24,288 nt of DNA from JAWWPG01 sp037719575 (GTDB taxonomy: Bacteria; Actinomycetota; Actinomycetes; Propionibacteriales; Nocardioidaceae): contig JBBJMF010000037.1 of assembly GCA_037719575.1 (NCBI GenBank), forward strand, positions 1 to 24,288, in the 5' to 3' direction. This document shows positions 19,715-24,288 of this stretch, piece by piece. Position 1 is the first letter of the stretch; every line of letters begins with the position of its first letter. The notes below the pieces were generated by a model, which saw only the letters and a program-made list of their open reading frames with translations, had not been told where the DNA came from and did not search any database. Made by a program: the position numbers and the translations under genes.

Positions 19715-21955
19715 ATGTCCACGGAGCCCGTCGCCCACGGAGGGGTAGCCACCCGCCCGACGGACCTGCCCGCGGCCACCGCCGGCTCGCCCGACGAGGG
19801 ACCGAACGCGGTGTCGCGCCTGACCGCCCCGGACAACTCCTTCGACGTCGAACCCCCTTATCGGCCGGCGGTCGACGACCTGCCGGCTGACCGCTTCCTC
19901 GACCGGGAGTTGTCGTGGCTGCGCTTCAACAGCCGGGTGCTCGAGCTCGCCGAGGACCCGGAGCTTCCCCTGCTGGAGCGCGCGCGGTTCCTGGCGATCT
20001 TCGCCAGCAACCTCGACGAGTTCTTCATGGTCCGGGTGGCCGGCCTCAAGCGGCGCATTGAGGCCGGGGTCGCCGTACGCGCCTCGAGCGGCAAGATGCC
20101 GGGCCAGCTGCTCGACCTCATCTGGCGGGAGTCGAGCGAGCTCATGCAGCGGCACGCTCGGGTCTTCCATGAGCAGGTGCTCACCGCCCTCGACGAGGAG
20201 CGGATCCACCTGCTGCGCTGGAAGGAGCTGGACTCCGACGAGCGGCGGCAGATGACGACGCTGTTCACCGAGCGGGTGTGGCCCGTGCTGACCCCGCTCG
20301 CCGTCGACCCCGCGCACCCGTTCCCCTACATCTCCGGACTCTCGCTCAACCTCGCGGTCCTGCTGTGCAACCCGGAGACCGGCAAGGAGCACTTCGCGAG
20401 GGTCAAGGTGCCGCCGATCTTCCCTCGCTTCGTCAAGCTCGGCGACCAGCGGTTCGTGCCGCTCGAGGACGTGATCGCCGCCCACCTCGACCGCCTCTTC
20501 CCCGGCATGGACGTGCTACAGAACCACACGTTCCGGGTGACCCGCAACGAGGACCTCGAGGTCGAGGAGGACGACGCGGAGAACCTGCTCATGGCCTTGG
20601 AGAAGGAGCTGCAACGCCGCCGTTTCGGCTCTGCGGTGCGTCTCGAGGTGGAGGAGTCGATCGACGCTCACGTGCTAGAGCTGCTGGTCTCGGAGCTCGA
20701 CATCTCCACCCGCGAGGTCTTCCACCTGCCGGGCCCGCTCGACCTGACGGGCCTGCACGGCATCGCGGACCTCGACCGCCCCGAGCTCAGGTATCCCGCG
20801 TTCGTGCCGCACACCCACGCTCACCTGGCGGTGGTGGAGTCCTCCAGCCCGGTCGACATCTTCACCGCACTCAACCGGCAAGACGTGCTGCTGCACCATC
20901 CCTACGACTCGTTCGCCACCAGCGTGCAGCGTTTCATCGAGCAGGCCGCGGCCGACCCGCACGTGCTCGCCATCAAGCAGACCCTCTACCGCACGTCCGG
21001 TGACTCGCCGATCATCGACGCCCTCATCGACGCGGCCGAGGCCGGCAAGCAGGTCCTCGTGCTCGTCGAGATCAAGGCCCGGTTCGACGAGCAGGCCAAC
21101 ATCCGGTGGGCCCGCAAGCTCGAGCAGGCCGGCTGCCACGTCGTGTACGGCGTCGTGGGCCTCAAGACCCACTGCAAGCTTGCGCTGGTGGTGCGCGACG
21201 AGCCCGACGGCATGCGCCGCTATGCCCACATCGGCACCGGCAACTACAACCCCAAGACCGCGCGGACGTACGAGGACGTCGGACTGCTGACCAAGAACCC
21301 GGACATCACCGCCGACATCAGCAACCTCTTCAACGACCTGTCGGGGTTCGCCCTCAAGCGCGACTACGGGCAGCTGCTCGTCGCGCCACAGACCGTCCGC
21401 TCGGGTCTCCTAGCCCTCGTCGAGCGCGAGATCGACCACCACCGGGCCGGCCGGCCGGCACGGATCCGGCTCAAGCTGAACTCTCTCGTCGACGAGGCGC
21501 TGATCGACGCGTTCTACCGCGCGTCGCAGGCTGGCGTGCCCGTCGACCTGCTGGTGCGTAGCATCTGTGCGTTGCGACCAGGTGTGGCGGGCCTGTCGGA
21601 GCGGATCACCGTGCGCAGCATCCTGGGTCGGTTCCTCGAGCACAGCCGGATCTTCTGGTTCGCCAACGGCGGTGAGGCGCAGGCCTGGATCGGCTCGTCC
21701 GACCTGATGCACCGCAACCTCGACCGTCGGGTGGAGGTCCTCGTCAAGATCCCCTCGGACGACCACGTCGCCGGGCTCGGGACCCTCCTGGACCGCTGTT
21801 TCGACGATGGCACCGCGTCGTGGCGGTTGGACGACGAGGGGAGCTGGACCCGGCATGAGCGGGACCCGTCCGGCGAGCAGCTTCCCGACCTCCAGACGAT
21901 CCTGATCGGGCTGCACCGCCACAGCCGAGATGCGGCGTCGGCAGTCAGGCGGTAG
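19715..21955 (+). CDS. ppk: Polyphosphate kinase 1
   Basis: Ppk1 reversibly polymerises the gamma-phosphate of ATP into polyphosphate, usually at the membrane. The 746-residue protein has the four expected domains: N-terminal DRELSWLRFNSRVLELAEDP, the head domain with RFVPLEDVIAAHLDRLFPGM, and two phospholipase-D-like catalytic domains. The autophosphorylated His is in RRYAHIGTGNYNPKTARTYE (about His505), followed by DVGLLTKNPDITADISNLFN. The second catalytic His is in ILGRFLEHSRIFWF. The first 45 or so residues are a variable Pro/Ala-rich extension, as in other actinobacterial Ppk. The ATG at 19715 is supported by a -10-like element 6 nt upstream. MutT1 follows 2 bp after the stop, the same partner as in mycobacteria. 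Confidence 0.97.
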   Translation: MSTEPVAHGGVATRPTDLPAATAGSPDEGPNAVSRLTAPDNSFDVEPPYRPAVDDLPADRFLDRELSWLRFNSRVLELAEDPELPLLERARFLAIFASNLDEFFMVRVAGLKRRIEAGVAVRASSGKMPGQLLDLIWRESSELMQRHARVFHEQVLTALDEERIHLLRWKELDSDERRQMTTLFTERVWPVLTPLAVDPAHPFPYISGLSLNLAVLLCNPETGKEHFARVKVPPIFPRFVKLGDQRFVPLEDVIAAHLDRLFPGMDVLQNHTFRVTRNEDLEVEEDDAENLLMALEKELQRRRFGSAVRLEVEESIDAHVLELLVSELDISTREVFHLPGPLDLTGLHGIADLDRPELRYPAFVPHTHAHLAVVESSSPVDIFTALNRQDVLLHHPYDSFATSVQRFIEQAAADPHVLAIKQTLYRTSGDSPIIDALIDAAEAGKQVLVLVEIKARFDEQANIRWARKLEQAGCHVVYGVVGLKTHCKLALVVRDEPDGMRRYAHIGTGNYNPKTARTYEDVGLLTKNPDITADISNLFNDLSGFALKRDYGQLLVAPQTVRSGLLALVEREIDHHRAGRPARIRLKLNSLVDEALIDAFYRASQAGVPVDLLVRSICALRPGVAGLSERITVRSILGRFLEHSRIFWFANGGEAQAWIGSSDLMHRNLDRRVEVLVKIPSDDHVAGLGTLLDRCFDDGTASWRLDDEGSWTRHERDPSGEQLPDLQTILIGLHRHSRDAASAVRR

Positions 21956-21957
21956 CC

Positions 21958-22830
21958 GTGGCGTCCGGGACCCCCGCGCCGGTGCGAGCGGCCGGCTGCG
22001 TCGTCTGGCGCTACGGCAGCGACGAACTCGAGGTGCTCGTCGTCCACCGGCCGCGGTGGGACGACTGGTCGTTCCCCAAGGGCAAGCTCGACCCCGGTGA
22101 GGCGCCAATAGCGGCAGCCGCCCGGGAGGTCGAGGAGGAGACGGGGCTGCGGGTCCGGCTGGGACCCCGGCTGCGAGACGACCACTACACGATCTCGAGC
22201 GGTCAGCCGAAGGTCGTGTCCTACTGGGTGGCGCAGCCTCCCCGCAACGCCGACATCACGCGCTACGAGCCCAACGCCGAGATCGACAAGGTGGAGTGGC
22301 TGTCGCTGTCGGGGGCGCGCAGGACGTTGTCCTACCGGCGTGACATCGAGCTGCTGAGGGAGCTCAACGTCTCAGCGTTCGACTCCTCGGTGCTGCTGGT
22401 CCTCCGGCACGCGGAGGCACGCAAGCGCAAGACCTGGCACAGCGACGACGGCGAGCGGCCGCTGGCGGCGGAAGGTCGTCGTACCGCCGAGCGGCTGGTG
22501 CCGGTGCTCGCGGCGTACGGCGTCACGCGGCTGGTGACCAGCGACGCGCTCCGCTGCGTGACGACCCTGCTGCCCTACGCGAACGCGTACGACGTGAAGT
22601 CGCGCCTCGAGCCTGGCCTCGCGGAGGACGGCGCCACCGACAAGTCGCTGAGCCGGGTGGCCGCCAAGGCGCTCGCGAGCAGGAAGCGGCTGGCGATCTG
22701 CACCCACCGTCCACTGTTACCGCGCCTGTGCGCCGCGCTCGGGATCGGCGAGGCGTCCCTCGACCCCGGCGGCATGGTCGTCGTACACCGAGCCGACGGC
22801 AAGGTCCTGTCCGTCGAGAAACCCGAGTAG
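21958..22830 (+). CDS. mutT1: MutT1-like Nudix plus histidine-phosphatase fusion
   Basis: The 290-residue protein joins a Nudix domain (1 to about 135) with a histidine phosphatase domain (about 143-290), the architecture of mycobacterial MutT1. The Nudix box is complete: GKLDPGEAPIAAAAREVEEE followed by TGL fits Gx5Ex7REUXEEXGU. The phosphatase half begins LLVLRHAEARKRKTW, an RHA variant of the RHG motif, and contains the later His of CTHRPLLPRL. Mycobacterial MutT1 hydrolyses 8-oxo-dGTP and 8-oxo-GTP, diadenosine polyphosphates and related nucleotides, cleansing the pool. The GTG start lies 2 bp after the ppk stop, so the pair is one operon, as Rv2984-Rv2985. It converges on the Pit transporter gene. 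Confidence 0.94.
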   Translation: MASGTPAPVRAAGCVVWRYGSDELEVLVVHRPRWDDWSFPKGKLDPGEAPIAAAAREVEEETGLRVRLGPRLRDDHYTISSGQPKVVSYWVAQPPRNADITRYEPNAEIDKVEWLSLSGARRTLSYRRDIELLRELNVSAFDSSVLLVLRHAEARKRKTWHSDDGERPLAAEGRRTAERLVPVLAAYGVTRLVTSDALRCVTTLLPYANAYDVKSRLEPGLAEDGATDKSLSRVAAKALASRKRLAICTHRPLLPRLCAALGIGEASLDPGGMVVVHRADGKVLSVEKPE

Positions 22831-22857
22831 CCCGACTCGCCCGAGCGCTCGCGCGCG

Positions 22858-22908
22858 ATTCGTCTGCGGATTGGCGGGTCGTCCCGACCGAGTGGATTGC
22901 AGGCGAAT
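22858..22908. terminator. Candidate two-way terminator between mutT1 and the Pit gene
   Basis: ATTCGTCTGC (22858-22867) and GCAGGCGAAT (22899-22908) form a 10-bp stem with one G-T pair. Inside, GGTCG (22877-22881) pairs with CGACC around TCC. The element sits in the 98-bp gap between two convergent operons and could stop both. There is no T-run. Confidence 0.5.
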
Positions 22909-22928
22909 GTCATCCACGGCGTGGTCCG

Positions 22929-23924
22929 TCAGGGCAGGAAGATCTGCAGGATGAAGTAGACCAGCGCTGACGCGGCACCGGCGGCCGGGAACGTCATGAC
23001 CCACGCGGTCACGATCGTGCGGGCAACGCCCCAGCGGACCGCGGAGCGCCGCCTCGTCGCGCCGGCGCCCATGATGCCGGCGGTGATGATGTGGGTGGTG
23101 GAGACCGGGGCCTTGTAGATGAAGGCAGTGACGTAGAGGATCGTCGCCGCGGTGGCCTCCGCCGAGAACGCTCGGGGCGGGTCGAGATGGATGATGCCGC
23201 GGCCCATCGTCCTCATGATCCGCCATCCCCCGGAGTAGGTGCCGAGCGAGATCGCGGTCGCGGCGGAGACGATGACCCACCACGGGAGTCCCTGTCCTGC
23301 GGTCGCATGGCCGGAGGTGACCAGTGCCAGGAAGATCACGCCCATGGTCTTCTGGGCGTCCTGGAGGCCGTGGCCGAGGGCCATGGCGGACGCGGACACC
23401 GTCTGGGCGAGCTTGAAACCACGATTGATGCGACCGGGGTTGCCCCGCCGGAAGATCCACATGATCGCGAGCATCACCAGGAAGGCGACGACGAACCCGA
23501 CCAGCGGCGAGGCCACCATCGGGATCAGCACCTTGTCCTCGATCGCCGTCCAGTGGATGAGACTGCCAGACGCCAACGCGGCCCCGACGAGACCGCCGAT
23601 GAGCGCGTGGGACGAGGACGAGGGCAGCCCGAAGTACCAGGTGACGAGGTTCCAGGTGATCGCACCGAGTAGCCCCGCGATGACGACGACGAGCCCGCTG
23701 GTGTCGTCAGCCGGGTCGATGACGTCGCTGACCGTGGTCGCGACCGCCTGGCCGAGGAAGGCGCCGGCGAAGTTCATGACGGCGGCGAGCGTCAGGGCCA
23801 GGCGGGGGGTCAGCGCCCGGGTGGAGATCGAGGTGGCGATCGCGTTGGCCGCGTCGTGGAAGCCGTTCGTGTAGTCGAATGCCAACGCAACGACGACGAC
23901 CCCCACCACCAGCCCGAGCTCCAC
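22929..23924 (-). CDS. pit: Pit-family inorganic phosphate transporter
   Basis: This 331-residue permease belongs to the PHO4/PiT family, low-affinity metal-phosphate symporters of the cytoplasmic membrane. About ten hydrophobic segments are visible. The duplicated family signatures are FDYTNGFHDAANAIATSIST near residues 15-34 and GLPSSSSHALIGGLVGAALA in the first half, with GHGLQDAQKTMGVIFLALVT and APVSTTHIITAGIMGAGATR in the second. The GTG at 23924 is 4 nt beyond the DUF47 stop, and AAGGAG in the end of DUF47 serves as ribosome-binding site, so the two are coupled. An ATG far upstream in the same frame lies inside DUF47 and is ignored. Convergent with ppk-mutT1, giving uptake and storage of phosphate side by side. 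Confidence 0.95.
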   Translation of the reverse strand: MELGLVVGVVVVALAFDYTNGFHDAANAIATSISTRALTPRLALTLAAVMNFAGAFLGQAVATTVSDVIDPADDTSGLVVVIAGLLGAITWNLVTWYFGLPSSSSHALIGGLVGAALASGSLIHWTAIEDKVLIPMVASPLVGFVVAFLVMLAIMWIFRRGNPGRINRGFKLAQTVSASAMALGHGLQDAQKTMGVIFLALVTSGHATAGQGLPWWVIVSAATAISLGTYSGGWRIMRTMGRGIIHLDPPRAFSAEATAATILYVTAFIYKAPVSTTHIITAGIMGAGATRRRSAVRWGVARTIVTAWVMTFPAAGAASALVYFILQIFLP

Positions 23925-23928
23925 GCGG

Positions 23929-24288
23929 TCAGGACTCCTTGACGGCGATCTGCTCGACGGTGTTGGCCACGGACTCGAACGCGTCGATGGCGGCCTCGAG
24001 GGCGTCGACGACATCCTTCAGCTTGAGGACGGTGAGGGCGTCGTACGCGCCGCTGAACAGCTTGGCCAGGATGCCGCGGTAGGACTTGTCGCCCTCGTTC
24101 TCGAGCCGGTTGATCTCGATCCAGTATTCCTCGAGATCACCCATGGTCCGAAGCTTCGGCATGGCTTCGGCGGTGAGCTCCGCGGCTCGTTGCAGCACGT
24201 CGACCTGGTTGGCGAGCCCCGCCGGCAGCTCCTTGATCTCGTAGAGGTTGACCAGGTCGACGGCCTCCTCCATGAAGTCCATGACGTC
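23929..24288 (-). CDS. DUF47 (PhoU-like) phosphate-transport accessory protein, 5' end missing
   Basis: The last 119 codons of a PhoU-divergent (DUF47, TIGR00153-type) helical protein. It reads DVMDFMEEAVDLVNLYEIKE at the window edge and continues LRTMGDLEEYWIEINRLENE and GDKSYRGILAKLF, then LKLKDVVDALEAAIDAFESV and ANTVEQIAVKES. Full proteins of this family are about 205 residues, so some 85 residues lie beyond the right edge. The Glu/Asp-rich helices (EINRLENEGD) are the metal-cluster ligands of PhoU-like bundles. It is encoded just upstream of the Pit transporter, its standard partner, and probably controls its activity. An apparent Met at 24282 is internal, not the start. Confidence 0.93.
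   Translation of the reverse strand, partial: DVMDFMEEAVDLVNLYEIKELPAGLANQVDVLQRAAELTAEAMPKLRTMGDLEEYWIEINRLENEGDKSYRGILAKLFSGAYDALTVLKLKDVVDALEAAIDAFESVANTVEQIAVKES

Overview
The window reads as chromosomal DNA of a high-GC Gram-positive bacterium (Actinomycetota), most likely in or near Nocardioidaceae. The lineage markers are a mycothiol synthase (mshD), a GlnR-type orphan response regulator, an HBHA-like lysine-rich protein, the SseC/CysA2 pair and DUF2516. Family-level placement is inference. Most of it is conserved housekeeping sequence. I do not see a phage, plasmid, CRISPR array, defence island or biosynthetic cluster. The unusual material is at small scale: a broken gene junction, two repeat structures, promoter architecture, and altered protein ends.

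Layout. 1-710: a macrodomain gene abutting the remnant of an alpha/beta hydrolase gene. 710-2511 (minus): DUF2516, an HBHA-like protein and an XRE regulator, the same order as M. tuberculosis Rv0474-Rv0476. 2668-8652 (plus): an L-asparaginase, then a sulfate-activation block of APS kinase with a degenerate ATP-sulfurylase-like N-domain, a TauE/SafE permease, cysD and cysN. 8657-11035 (minus): an unrecognised protein, a YgfZ-like protein coupled to a Fur-family regulator, and a VOC protein. 11138-11742 (plus): a 32-residue membrane peptide and a nitrobindin-like protein. 11750-11916: an array of 21-bp repeats that reverses orientation between two convergent genes. 11887-15440: a BKACE-type enzyme (minus), dtd, an LCP cell-wall ligase and a second VOC protein (plus), and a PMI-type cupin (minus). 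15595-19637: a DUF1203 protein, the sseC-cysA2 pair, a MoaD/ThiS protein, glnR and mshD, resembling M. tuberculosis Rv0813c-Rv0819. 19715-24288: phosphate genes, with ppk and mutT1 on plus converging on a Pit transporter and DUF47 pair on minus.

How the genes relate. CysD and CysN make APS from sulfate, and the APS kinase makes PAPS. The TauE/SafE permease probably moves a sulfur anion. CysA2/SseC and the MoaD/ThiS protein point to sulfur transfer, and MshD finishes the thiol mycothiol. GlnR governs nitrogen genes, mostly elsewhere. Ppk, MutT1, Pit and DUF47 handle phosphate and polyphosphate.

A recurring feature is a -10-like hexamer (A at position 2, T at position 6) exactly 6 nt before an ATG or GTG start. 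It occurs at ten genes, with two near-matches at 7-8 nt. This is the signature of leaderless transcripts and it resolves several start codons here.
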